Shown: positions 54,242 through 63,085 of the stretch, piece by piece
How positions within the stretch are numbered: the first letter of the stretch is position 1
How the letters are laid out: the number at the start of each line of letters is the position of its first letter
DNA from: Cyclobacterium plantarum
Lineage (GTDB): Bacteria > Bacteroidota > Bacteroidia > Cytophagales > Cyclobacteriaceae
Direction: 5' to 3'
Assembly: GCF_011290685.1 (NCBI RefSeq)
Contig: NZ_JAANYN010000003.1
Span: 124,001-188,000 of the forward strand
DNA: 64,000 bases
Made by a program: the position numbers and the translations under genes
The notes under the pieces: generated by a model
The model's input: the letters and a program-made list of their open reading frames with translations, nothing else
What the model was told of the DNA's origin: nothing
Database searches by the model: none

Positions 54242-55231
54242 TTATTTTTCCACTTTTGAAGGTATGGCTTTCTTTTTTACAATGTCATCAATGATGGCCC
54301 GGGCATGTACAATGGTATTTTCAATAAAAAATTCCCGGGTATTCAATCCCCCGCAAACAACCCCTGCCAAATACAAACCTGGCACATTGGACTCCTGGCT
54401 GCTGTCGTCATAGCAGGGCTGCCTTTTTTCATCCAGGCTCAATTCCACCCCCAATTGATCCAATAAGGCAAAGTTAGGCTTGTATCCGGTCATGGCAAGC
54501 ACATAATCATTTTCGATGGTTATTTCACCTTCCGGTGTGTTCAGCACCACTTCCTTTTCCCTGATTTCCCTGATGGTGGTATTGTAATAGCCCTTGATCG
54601 ATCCTTCCTTGATCCGGTTTTCTATGTCCGGTAAAACCCAGTATTTCACGGTTTGGTCAATTTGGGGTTTCATGACCACCATGGTCACCTCCGCACCTTT
54701 TCGCCAGGTTTCCAGAGCCACATCTACAGCCGAATTGCCACCACCGACCACTACTATTTTCTGCCCGATATAAGGCCAGGGTTCTTTATAATAATGGGTT
54801 ACTTTTGGTAGTTCCTCCCCAGGAACATTCATGGTATTGGGCAAATCATAAAATCCTGTGGCCATGACCAGTTTTTCTGCCTGGTATTCACCTTTGGATG
54901 TTTTGACGGAAAAGCCAGTTCCTTTTTTCTCCAATAGAAGAACTTCCTCATATAGGCTGATTTTCAACTGGTAATGTTTGACTATCCTTCTGTAATACTC
55001 CAGTGCTTCAGGCCGGGTAGGTTTATTGGAGATGGACATGAAGGGTATATCTCCCATCTCCAACTTCTCGGAGGTGGAAAAAAAAGTCATATTGACAGGA
55101 TAGTTAAAAATTGAATTGGTAAGTACCCCTTTTTCTACTATCAGGTAGTCCAGATTTTTCTTCTGGGCTTCTATGCCGCAGGCCAATCCTATAGGCCCGG
55201 CCCCAATAATCAACAATTCCAACTTTTTCAT
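54242..55231 (-). CDS. ypdA: YpdA-type FAD-dependent thiol reductase (putative bacillithiol disulfide reductase)
   Basis: 329 residues. LLIIGAGPIGLACGIEA binds FAD, KIVVVGGGNSAVDVALE binds NAD(P)H, and LYLAGVVCGGLNTREFFIEN near the C-terminus is characteristic of YpdA. It lacks the CxxC of thioredoxin reductases, as YpdA does. In Firmicutes it reduces bacillithiol disulfide; Bacteroidota also make bacillithiol, so the same role is likely. Followed on the same strand, 43 bases upstream in genome order, by the NRDE gene. Confidence 0.9.
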   Translation of the reverse strand: MKKLELLIIGAGPIGLACGIEAQKKNLDYLIVEKGVLTNSIFNYPVNMTFFSTSEKLEMGDIPFMSISNKPTRPEALEYYRRIVKHYQLKISLYEEVLLLEKKGTGFSVKTSKGEYQAEKLVMATGFYDLPNTMNVPGEELPKVTHYYKEPWPYIGQKIVVVGGGNSAVDVALETWRKGAEVTMVVMKPQIDQTVKYWVLPDIENRIKEGSIKGYYNTTIREIREKEVVLNTPEGEITIENDYVLAMTGYKPNFALLDQLGVELSLDEKRQPCYDDSSQESNVPGLYLAGVVCGGLNTREFFIENTIVHARAIIDDIVKKKAIPSKVEK

Positions 55232-55274
55232 ATGATTATTAACATGATTTTTGGATCATAGTTCCTGATTGTAG

Positions 55275-56027
55275 CTATTTTACCTGAATCGCAAATTCGT
55301 TAATTTCCCTTTGAGGTACGGTACGGATTTCTTTTATCTCTGCAGTTCCGTCCTGGTGCCAGAGTACAGCCGTGGTATTTACCGTTCCATAGTAGTCGTC
55401 TACCCGGATAAACTGGGCGGATACGGCCTTTTCCAATTCTTTGGATAACCCTGTTTCAGGAAGGTCTTTTTCAGAAGCAGGCATTTTGGATTGAAGCAAA
55501 TCCAACAACGAATCAAGGCCGGGTTTTTTGTGGTCAAGCATGGTTTTCAACTGCTCTTTTGCCCGAATTACTTTTGGCCAGGGAGTATCCAGAAAGGCAT
55601 TGGATATGGCATGTACCCCAGGTGCTATCCGTTGAATGCCTCCGCCGTAGTTTGAATAAACATACAATGCATCTCCTTCCCCCAGCAGCAGGTTAAATCC
55701 ATTATAGTTTTCTCTGGCTTTTTCTACCTGCTTCAAATAGGACAATGGCGAAAGTTTGCCATCTAAAAAACCAGATACCAATTCCCCCCTGGATCTTTCC
55801 CGCGGCCTTTCCCTGGACATGTCCCGGAAATTGGTCAATGCGGCAAAACGCCCCTTCGGGTGGAAACCCAGCCAGGTACCCCCTTCTTTCAAATCCTTGC
55901 CCGCATAGATCCCATTTTCCCACTGGTGAAGGGATTGGGTAGGCCTTTGAAAGTATTCATCCCTGTTGGCCACCAATATCAGTTTGTAATCCGGATGCTG
56001 CAGCCAACTAAAAGTAATCAAACACAT
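55275..56027 (-). CDS. NRDE/TANGO2 family protein
   Basis: 250 residues from the ATG at 56025-56027, which yields the expected MCLITF start; Cys2 would be the N-terminal residue after Met removal, as in Ntn-like members. LVANRDEYFQRPT is the NRDE motif. Also GGTWLGFHPKGRFAALTNFRD, RGELVSGFL, GFNLLLG and HAISNAFLDTPWPKV. Eukaryotic TANGO2 is linked to haem or lipid handling; the bacterial role is not settled. Divergent from blaI. Confidence 0.9.
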   Translation of the reverse strand: MCLITFSWLQHPDYKLILVANRDEYFQRPTQSLHQWENGIYAGKDLKEGGTWLGFHPKGRFAALTNFRDMSRERPRERSRGELVSGFLDGKLSPLSYLKQVEKARENYNGFNLLLGEGDALYVYSNYGGGIQRIAPGVHAISNAFLDTPWPKVIRAKEQLKTMLDHKKPGLDSLLDLLQSKMPASEKDLPETGLSKELEKAVSAQFIRVDDYYGTVNTTAVLWHQDGTAEIKEIRTVPQREINEFAIQVK

Positions 56028-56091
56028 GTACAAATTAAACGAGAAGCATGCTACAGAAAAAACCAATAGTGAAAATTTTTAACAAATTTTA

Positions 56092-56145
56092 ATACGACAA
56101 AAATCGTATAAAATTTTGACTTACGATTTTTGTCGTATATATTTG
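56092..56145 (+). promoter_or_regulatory. blaI promoter with duplicated BlaI-type operator
   Basis: Two 17-bp arms, 56092-56108 and 56122-56138, are exact inverted copies. Each arm is itself a near-dyad of TACGA...TCGTA, like a BlaI/MecI box (TACA/TGTA type). TTTG at 56115-56118 and TATATTTG at 56138-56145 are 19 bases apart, an excellent -33/-7 pair for Bacteroidota. The second operator fills the spacer, so bound repressor should block RNA polymerase, giving autoregulation of blaI-blaR1. Confidence 0.85.
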
Positions 56146-56169
56146 GTACGAAATCAATCGTATTGTAAG

Positions 56170-56547
56170 ATGAAGGAAAAACCTACAGCGGCAGAATTGG
56201 AAGTATTGGCCATTATCTGGGATATGGGCGAAGCCAGTGTTCGGGAGGTGCACGAGAAATTGGCCCGGGATAAGGAAACCGGTTATACGACCACCTTGAA
56301 AATCATGCAAAACATGCATGGAAAAGGTTTACTCAGCCGGGATGATCAAAAAAGAAAACATGTTTACCGTGCTGTGGTGAGTCAGAAGGATACCCAGCAA
56401 TCACTTGTGAAAAGTTTTATCAGCAAGACTTTTGGGGGATCAGCAAAAAAGCTGGTCATGCAGGCCCTTGGACAAAGTGATCCATCGAGGGAGGAAATCG
56501 AGGAGATCCGTGCGTTTTTGGATAAAATAGAAAACAAAGGCTCATGA
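56170..56547 (+). CDS. blaI: BlaI/MecI family repressor
   Basis: 125 residues from the ATG at 56170. Winged helix: AAELEVLAIIWDMGEASVREVHEKLARDKETGYTTTLKIMQNMHGKGLLSRD, the standard BlaI DNA-binding region, then a dimerisation/cleavage helix pair (VSQKDTQQSLVKSFISKTFGGSAKKLV). It represses its own operon until the metallopeptidase encoded next to it inactivates it. Its stop overlaps the blaR1 start by 4 bases (ATGA). Confidence 0.93.
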   Translation: MKEKPTAAELEVLAIIWDMGEASVREVHEKLARDKETGYTTTLKIMQNMHGKGLLSRDDQKRKHVYRAVVSQKDTQQSLVKSFISKTFGGSAKKLVMQALGQSDPSREEIEEIRAFLDKIENKGS

Positions 56548-58316
56548 AACTGGACTGGTTTTTTTCGAACTTACCGGAAGTACTAGGCTGGGCTTTGCTT
56601 CATTCCTTGTGGCAATTTCTTTTGCTGGCCGGTTTATACGCCCTGATATTGCGTATTCCGATATTCAGTATACCCCGATACCGCTACCTGGCAGGTTTTT
56701 CCGGCCTGATCCTGATGTTATTGTGTTTTCTGTCCACCGTCTGGTATGAATACCTGCAACTGGTGGCCGTATCTGCCATGCCTTCGGCTGTACCGACATA
56801 CCTGGCCCTGCCTTCCGGATCGGCCGGGAAACAGCCCGAGTTGACAACTTTGGCTGTCGATTTTTTCCAAAAGGCGATTCCCTACCTGGTCAATGTCTGG
56901 TTTATTGGCGTGGTTTTTTATATGCTGCGCCTGTTGGGTAATTTTGTCAACTTGCAGCAAATCAAAAGGAGGTCTTCTGCAGATTTACCGGAATGGATTT
57001 CAGATAGTACCAGAACCTGTCTGGAAAAGATGGGAATTAAGCTTCCGGTCTCCGTAAGGAAGAGCGATGAAATAGAAGTTCCCCTGGTTTTCGGTATACT
57101 TAAACCCATGATACTGATCCCAGCCAGCTTGCTTGTCAGTATGCCATCTGGTCAACTGGAGGCCATATTGGCGCATGAGCTGGCCCATGTGCGCCGCCAT
57201 GATTTTGCGCTCAACCTATTTCAGTCCTTTCTTGAAATGATCTTTTTCTACCACCCGGGCTTTTGGTGGATAAATGAGACAGTGAGGGAGTCCAGAGAGC
57301 AAGCTACTGATGATTTAGCGATAGCCTGTGGAGCAAAAGGCCCCGATCTGGCACATGCCCTGGCCCACCTCGTTAACAGGACCAGCATACAGGCCCCCCA
57401 ACTGGCCATGGCCGCAAAAAAATCGGGTTTCCCCACCCTTCGCAGGATACAGAGAATGATGGGAATGAAACCGTCCTCAATAACCAACACACCATTGATT
57501 ACTAAAACCATGATGATTACTAGTCTGCTAAGCTTTGTGCTATTGCTGGGAACGGCCCAACAGGACGATCTTCCCAGGGAAAATTGGCTGGAAACCCGGC
57601 TCAGTTACACCACAATTTATAAGGTTGATCAGGACATGCCCTTAACATTCCGCCTGGATATTGATTCTACAGACAGCCTGCCAGGCTCAGCGGCAAGGAA
57701 CATTCAACTGGATGTGGATGTAGAGATTGACTCAATTGGTAATGTAGTAGACAAATTTGTATATACAGATAGCCTTCCAGATATGCCATCCCTGTCGATT
57801 CCCCCACCTCCGGTATTCCCATCCTTTCCCGCAGCACCTTTATTTCCTGATGCCGATCCCTTTATTTCCGACACCTTTATGGATGGGTTTGGAGACAGTA
57901 TCCGTACTTATGCCTTAAAAATTGTTCAGTTCCATAGAGATTCTACTCCCGATGGCCTGGCTCAAAAGGAAAAATTTGAGCAAAAAATGCAGATATTTCA
58001 AGAGAAAATGGCTGAATCTCAAAAGGTTTTTCAGGAAAAGATGAAGGCTTGGGAAGCCGAATTTAGACCAAAGATGGAAGAGTTTGAAGCAAAAATGGAT
58101 GCCTGGAGAAAGGAAAACGAGCCCAGAATGGAGGAATTTGAGGCCAAAATGGAGGCCTGGAGAAAAGCAAATGAACCCCGGATCGAAGCTTTTGAAGCCA
58201 GAATGAAGGAGTGGAGTAAAGAACAGGAAGCGAAGATGGAAATCATTGAAGAGAAAATAAGGGAACGAGAAAAAACGATAGAAAAGCGTCGGGAGCAATC
58301 TGAGCAAAACAGGTGA
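56544..58316 (+). CDS. BlaR1-type M56 metallopeptidase with repetitive coiled tail
   Basis: 590 residues. Four membrane segments, M56 zinc site LAHELAHVRRHDF (H211, E212, H215) and EQATDDLAI for the third ligand. After the last membrane segment (~335) comes a Pro/Asp-rich linker and then, from ~470, a highly charged helical tail with near-identical 18-residue units (EEFEAKMDAWRKENEPRM, EEFEAKMEAWRKANEPRI, EAFEARMKEW...). There is no penicillin-binding sensor domain, so the signal is something other than a beta-lactam bound by a transpeptidase-like domain. Coupled to blaI. Confidence 0.9.
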   Translation: MKLDWFFSNLPEVLGWALLHSLWQFLLLAGLYALILRIPIFSIPRYRYLAGFSGLILMLLCFLSTVWYEYLQLVAVSAMPSAVPTYLALPSGSAGKQPELTTLAVDFFQKAIPYLVNVWFIGVVFYMLRLLGNFVNLQQIKRRSSADLPEWISDSTRTCLEKMGIKLPVSVRKSDEIEVPLVFGILKPMILIPASLLVSMPSGQLEAILAHELAHVRRHDFALNLFQSFLEMIFFYHPGFWWINETVRESREQATDDLAIACGAKGPDLAHALAHLVNRTSIQAPQLAMAAKKSGFPTLRRIQRMMGMKPSSITNTPLITKTMMITSLLSFVLLLGTAQQDDLPRENWLETRLSYTTIYKVDQDMPLTFRLDIDSTDSLPGSAARNIQLDVDVEIDSIGNVVDKFVYTDSLPDMPSLSIPPPPVFPSFPAAPLFPDADPFISDTFMDGFGDSIRTYALKIVQFHRDSTPDGLAQKEKFEQKMQIFQEKMAESQKVFQEKMKAWEAEFRPKMEEFEAKMDAWRKENEPRMEEFEAKMEAWRKANEPRIEAFEARMKEWSKEQEAKMEIIEEKIREREKTIEKRREQSEQNR

Positions 58317-58332
58317 GGGCAATGAAAAACAA

Positions 58333-58370
58333 AAAACCACCCCGAACACATAGTGGTAAAGGGTGGTTTT
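58333..58370 (+). terminator. Terminator after the BlaR1 gene
   Basis: AAAACCACCC (58333-58342) pairs with GGGTGGTTTT (58361-58370). It can serve both strands, ending blaR1 and the convergent ThuA-domain gene. Confidence 0.75.
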
Positions 58371-58424
58371 AGCTGTAGGTGGCAAGTATATATTTCTGCC
58401 TTAACGCATTACCTATTCTGTCTA

Positions 58425-61400
58425 TTATTCCGGTATCATTTCCATTGACATGATTGCCATATTGACGGATTCTTCCTCGTTTAAAGCAGCCGTCACAATG
58501 TAAAGATCCTGATATCCCAGATTGCCAGCATCTTTAAAAGACAGCTCAAAAGGATACTGTGCCATGCCTTCGGCCGGCTTTTTTCTGATGATTTCCTGTC
58601 CGATCAATTTGCCCTCGGGACCGCCGACCCGGGCTTCAACCGTGTAACCGAAATCAAAAGGATTTTGGGAACCTGCCAGGAAGGAAATACCTGAAATGCC
58701 ATCCAAATCAATTTGTTTTAATGCAAAATGGCCTTTTGAGGTAGGTGCCAATAAAATTTGTTGTCCATTTACATCATAGGTATTGAATCCTTCAATTTCG
58801 TCCACATTCCCTAAATTGATTTTACTGTTTCTCAGGAATACCGAGGTAGAAGAACTCAGGGGTTTAATATTTTCAGCCCCGCGATCTGTATAACTGGCAT
58901 TCAGTATCATTACGCCATTGGGGGCCATTTCTTTACCCAGTGCCGGCTCTATTACACCGCTAGCGGGAAGCGAAGCCGCCAGGCTCTCCAGATCTCCCAG
59001 TGATAACACCCAGGCAACGATTTTTCTCGCATCTCCTTCCTTGAGATCCGGGTTGGCAGGCATCATGGTCTCCCCCCAAACCCCAGAGCCACCTTTGAGG
59101 ATCTTATTGACCAAATGATCCACAGCACCGGCATCTCCCTCATATTTTTTGGATACCGCTGTATAGGCCGGCCCTATGGAAGCGGCATCTACCTTGTGGC
59201 AGGTTTTACAGGTAAGTGATTCCATGATACTTTTGCCGGCCATGGCTTCTGACATGACCTGGTGACCCATGGAGGCTTCTGCCATATCAAAGCCGTCGAT
59301 GTAATCTGCCGAAACATACAGGGAGGATAAGTCTTCCCCTGCTTTGGGATCGTCAGGATCGTTGACACTGACTTCATAGGCTACTATCTTACCTGGAAAA
59401 TAGAAACTGCCGTTGCTGGTAAATTCAATACTGATTTCCGGAGCCACATTCCCTGCATATACATTAATCGTATTGCTATTGGCCGTTTCATTGTCCGGGT
59501 CGCTCACCTGAAGGGAAATGTCATAATCCCCAATGGCATTGTAGGTGTACGTCAACTCCGGTACTTCCGTAGTAATGGATTCTCCATTTCCCAAATCCCA
59601 GTTATAGGTCAGTGGGTCATTTTCCGGATCCATAACATCGGCTTTGAGACTTACCTCCAGGGGCAGGCTTCCGGAGGTCTTGTCGGAGGATAATCCTGCA
59701 ATGACCGGAGCCCTGTTGCCAGGATTATAGTTGATTACTGACAGCGCAGCATCCGGATTGGCACTGAACCAGCCATTTCCATATTCCAGCAGGTACAACT
59801 TACCATCCGGACCAAGTTCAAGGTCGATCAGGGCATTGTGCCTGACACCCTCCATGAAGGGTTCCATTTTCAAATAATCCCCGTTTTCATCCATGGTAAC
59901 CACTTTTATCCAGCCCCTGATCCATTCGTAGATGAATAGCTTTCCATCGTAATAATCCGGAAGACCCCCACCGTTTGGATAAAGATCGGAATAATAAACG
60001 GGACCTGCCATGGCATTTCTTCCGCCGGTCCCTACCTGCGGAAATGCTTCTGATTGGTCATAAGGATAATAGATAAAGGCCGGTTGGGCTGGAGGAAGCT
60101 CCCGCAAACCGGTATTGTTTTTGGATAGGTTTACCGGGGAAAGAGGGTCAAATTGTATACCTGGTTCACCAGTATTAAAATCATAGGCATTGTAGGGGTA
60201 GTTGTCTCCTACAAAGAATGGCCAACCAAAAAAGCCGGCTTTCTTGGCCTGATTGACCTCGTCATATCCCCTGGGGCCCCTTACTCCCAAGCTGTCTGCC
60301 CTTGCATCAGGCCCTACTTCACCCCAATACAGATAACCTGTTTTTTTGTCTACAGAGATTCGGTATGGGTTTCGGTTACCTTGAACATAAATTTCCGGTT
60401 TGGTTCCTTCCATCCCCTCGGGATAAAGATTTCCTTCAGGGATACTGTAGCTTCCATCTTCATTGACTTTGATCCGGATTATTTTTCCTCTCAGGTCATT
60501 GGTATTTCCGGAAGACCTGGCGGCATCGTACTGCTCAAATCCGGGCCTGTCGTCCAGGGGAGCATATCCCCTTAAGGTATGCTCCTGGTTTGGTTGATTA
60601 AATGGCGTTGAATTGTCGCCTGCCGATACGTAGAGCAAACCTTCACTGTCGAAGGCAATGGACCCGCCAGTATGGCAGCAAATATCCCGCTGGGAATAAA
60701 ACTCCAGAATGACCTGTTCGGAATCCATTTTCCATTCGTCCTCTTCAAATTTAAACCTGGCTAGCCGGTTGACGGATTTGCCCGTGGGACTGTAGAAAAC
60801 ATATACCCAATGGTTATTTTCGAAGTCAGGATCTACCTGAATACCCATCAGGCCTTCCTCTGCATTTACCCTGGGCACATCTGTTTTCCAATAAACATCC
60901 AGGCTTGTCAATTGAGTGGTGGTGGAATCACCTGCTTTATAATGCAGGATTTCCCCTCTTCTTTGTGCAATCAAAATATCCAGATTGGGGAGAATGGCCA
61001 TCTCAGTGGGTTCGGTAAATTCGCCCTTTACCATGGACACTTTTTCAAACCGATTGGCTTCGGGAACCCTCTTGCTAATGGCTTTTGAATAGTCAAGCTT
61101 CTTATTTGCTCCAATGGCGTACTTGATACCTTCAAGCAGGTGTTGCAGGTACAGTTCCTCTTCAAAGGAGGCCGATGTATGTCCTCCTCCGGTGTAAAAA
61201 GCCCTTCCACCATCATACTCATGGTACCAGGCAATGGGATGCTCGCCCATGTCTTCTCCTCCCTGATAACTGTCCTCATCCAGGGTCATCAATACCTGTA
61301 CACTTTCATTGAAATCCTTGTAACTGTACCATTCATCGGTTCTGGTCCATTGGTCCGGTAAGAAAGAAGTACTGCTGTGGGACTTATCTACTACATCAAT

Positions 61401-61859
61401 TAGCCCTTCCTGTACATTGGGATGTGGGTCATTGATGCCCGGATGATCAGAAAAATACCCTCCAGCCATTTTTCCATACCAGGCCCAATCATACTCAGTA
61501 TCCGCTGCAGCATGGATGCCTACATAACCACCTCCAGCTTGTATGTACCTTTCAAAATCCGCTTCCTGGTAATGGTTAAGTACATCTCCAGTGGTACTAA
61601 GAAATATAACCGCACTGTATTGTTCCAGAATTTCTTCAGTAAACAATGCTGCATTGGTGGTGGTGTCTACCTGAAAACCATTTTCCACTCCTAATTTTAA
61701 AATTGCCTGAATACCATCCGGGATGGATTCATGGTAATAACCCGATGTTTTGGAGAAAACCAATACTTTTGGGTCTCCGGATCTGGTTGAACAGGCCCCT
61801 ATAAAAAGCCCGGCAAACAAAAGGGCCATAAAGCCCTTTATCACGCGTTTGATATACAT
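58425..61859 (-). CDS. ThuA - PQQ-type glucose/sorbosone dehydrogenase - PKD - cytochrome c fusion lipoprotein
   Basis: 1144 residues. SPII lipobox FIGAC (Cys23). Residues ~30-250: ThuA-like glutamine-amidotransferase fold (VLVFSKTSGYYHESIPDGI, GGGYVGIHAAADTEYDW). ~275-730: GSDH-type six-bladed propeller (EEGLMGIQVDPDFENNHWVYVFYS, CCHTGGSIAFDSEGLLYVSAGDN, LRGKIIRIKVNEDG, QGNRNPYRISVD). ~735-820: PKD domain. ~905-985: cytochrome c with CKTCH and MMPANPDL. The rest is a carbohydrate-binding-like beta sandwich. It would oxidise a sugar at the cell surface and pass electrons to its own haem. This multi-domain plan is common in Bacteroidota and Planctomycetota. Confidence 0.9.
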   Translation of the reverse strand: MYIKRVIKGFMALLFAGLFIGACSTRSGDPKVLVFSKTSGYYHESIPDGIQAILKLGVENGFQVDTTTNAALFTEEILEQYSAVIFLSTTGDVLNHYQEADFERYIQAGGGYVGIHAAADTEYDWAWYGKMAGGYFSDHPGINDPHPNVQEGLIDVVDKSHSSTSFLPDQWTRTDEWYSYKDFNESVQVLMTLDEDSYQGGEDMGEHPIAWYHEYDGGRAFYTGGGHTSASFEEELYLQHLLEGIKYAIGANKKLDYSKAISKRVPEANRFEKVSMVKGEFTEPTEMAILPNLDILIAQRRGEILHYKAGDSTTTQLTSLDVYWKTDVPRVNAEEGLMGIQVDPDFENNHWVYVFYSPTGKSVNRLARFKFEEDEWKMDSEQVILEFYSQRDICCHTGGSIAFDSEGLLYVSAGDNSTPFNQPNQEHTLRGYAPLDDRPGFEQYDAARSSGNTNDLRGKIIRIKVNEDGSYSIPEGNLYPEGMEGTKPEIYVQGNRNPYRISVDKKTGYLYWGEVGPDARADSLGVRGPRGYDEVNQAKKAGFFGWPFFVGDNYPYNAYDFNTGEPGIQFDPLSPVNLSKNNTGLRELPPAQPAFIYYPYDQSEAFPQVGTGGRNAMAGPVYYSDLYPNGGGLPDYYDGKLFIYEWIRGWIKVVTMDENGDYLKMEPFMEGVRHNALIDLELGPDGKLYLLEYGNGWFSANPDAALSVINYNPGNRAPVIAGLSSDKTSGSLPLEVSLKADVMDPENDPLTYNWDLGNGESITTEVPELTYTYNAIGDYDISLQVSDPDNETANSNTINVYAGNVAPEISIEFTSNGSFYFPGKIVAYEVSVNDPDDPKAGEDLSSLYVSADYIDGFDMAEASMGHQVMSEAMAGKSIMESLTCKTCHKVDAASIGPAYTAVSKKYEGDAGAVDHLVNKILKGGSGVWGETMMPANPDLKEGDARKIVAWVLSLGDLESLAASLPASGVIEPALGKEMAPNGVMILNASYTDRGAENIKPLSSSTSVFLRNSKINLGNVDEIEGFNTYDVNGQQILLAPTSKGHFALKQIDLDGISGISFLAGSQNPFDFGYTVEARVGGPEGKLIGQEIIRKKPAEGMAQYPFELSFKDAGNLGYQDLYIVTAALNEEESVNMAIMSMEMIPE

Positions 61860-62128
61860 ACTTTGTTTGATTTTTGCAGCAATATAAAGAATATCTTTTT
61901 TATGTAGCTTCCGTTTATCAATATTTTAGTTTAAATGCCCCTAAACCCCATTTTGATTACAAAAGCGTTCGAATTTCGGATGCTAATTCTTTGCCAGGAA
62001 AATGGGTAATTCTCTGATATGCCAAACCATTTAAACATCCACTCCAATTAGATTTTCAGCAAATACCCCTGGAACCTGAGTGGAAAGTTTTGCCTGTTTC
62101 AGGTACAACAAAGTCAAAAAAGAAACGA

Positions 62129-62998
62129 TTAGCCATGCATTGCCAAATAAATGAAAAACAAATTCAGGGCTGTAGCGGATATTTTGTTCATCCACATGGC
62201 CATCTGGTGGCTGACATATTTTTGCGGATTTTTTTGGACCAGTAAAAACCAAAGCGAAAAATAGCCCACCACCGGCAACATGGCGAATAAAAAAGCCCAA
62301 ATGGCTGAAGATAAATTCATACTCATAAAATACTGCACAAAGGCCAGGCCTCCCAGCAGGAACCAGATGGCTGCAAAACCAAAAGTACCTGTTATCCCAA
62401 GTTTGATGCTTAGGGTGATATCCCCTCTTTTAAGATCTTCCTCATGCTGGTATATCTGTGTTAGCGGATAGGATCCCAATAGAAGCACACTCGTAAGCAT
62501 GGCCGGTATCCAGACCTCTTTTTGTGCCAACTCAGCTAAACCAGACCCTGAAAACCCCTCATAACACATCCCGAAAGTAAATGCCCCCTGAAAAAAGCCC
62601 GCAGTAAGCCAGCTGATGAAAGGGTATTTTTTTAGCCGGATAGCCGGATGACTGTAGGCCATGGACACCAAACCGTAAACCAATACCATGAATAAAAAAA
62701 CAGGACCCAAAAGTGTGGACAACAAAAGGGCGAGGAAAAAGAATGTTTGGGAGAGATAATAAAGCCCTTTGGTTACCTTTTTGGGGTTTTTCAGCCCGCC
62801 AATGCTCTTTTCGTCCTTGTCAAAATAACTGTTGTAGCCATTGCTGGAGGGATATAGCAATAAATGAAGGATGACCCATACCCAAATGGCCCGGAAAGTA
62901 TCCACTTCGGGAACAGTGGCCAATGCAAACAAAAATACGGGCATCAGGTAAAAAGAAAAGGGGATTCTTAAGTGTTCCCAACTGGATTTTTTAAACAT
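62129..62998 (-). CDS. UbiA family prenyltransferase
   Basis: 289 residues with eight to nine membrane segments. NGYNSYFDKDEKSIGG corresponds to the first Asp-rich motif (NDxxDxxxD), though the leading ND is NG here, and YQHEEDLKRGDITLSIKLG to the second. It would move a prenyl group onto an aromatic or related acceptor in the inner membrane. The gene is divergent from a type III PKS gene, so the acceptor may be a type III polyketide; this is inference. The 61860-62128 gap has no gene I accept. Confidence 0.85.
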   Translation of the reverse strand: MFKKSSWEHLRIPFSFYLMPVFLFALATVPEVDTFRAIWVWVILHLLLYPSSNGYNSYFDKDEKSIGGLKNPKKVTKGLYYLSQTFFFLALLLSTLLGPVFLFMVLVYGLVSMAYSHPAIRLKKYPFISWLTAGFFQGAFTFGMCYEGFSGSGLAELAQKEVWIPAMLTSVLLLGSYPLTQIYQHEEDLKRGDITLSIKLGITGTFGFAAIWFLLGGLAFVQYFMSMNLSSAIWAFLFAMLPVVGYFSLWFLLVQKNPQKYVSHQMAMWMNKISATALNLFFIYLAMHG

Positions 62999-63085
62999 AA
63001 CTGGAAAGCTTGATAACTTTTCGCCAAGGCAACTGTTTTTTACTTATCTTGAAAATTACAATAAAATTCAGCTAAATTGAAATCC

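Noticed and set aside
58031-58385. Minus-strand frames rich in Phe and Ser
   Set aside because: They are the antisense of the repetitive charged tail of the BlaR1-type protein.
62031-62300. Minus-strand frame of 89 codons
   Set aside because: It mostly overlaps the UbiA gene in another frame and has no protein-like family pattern.
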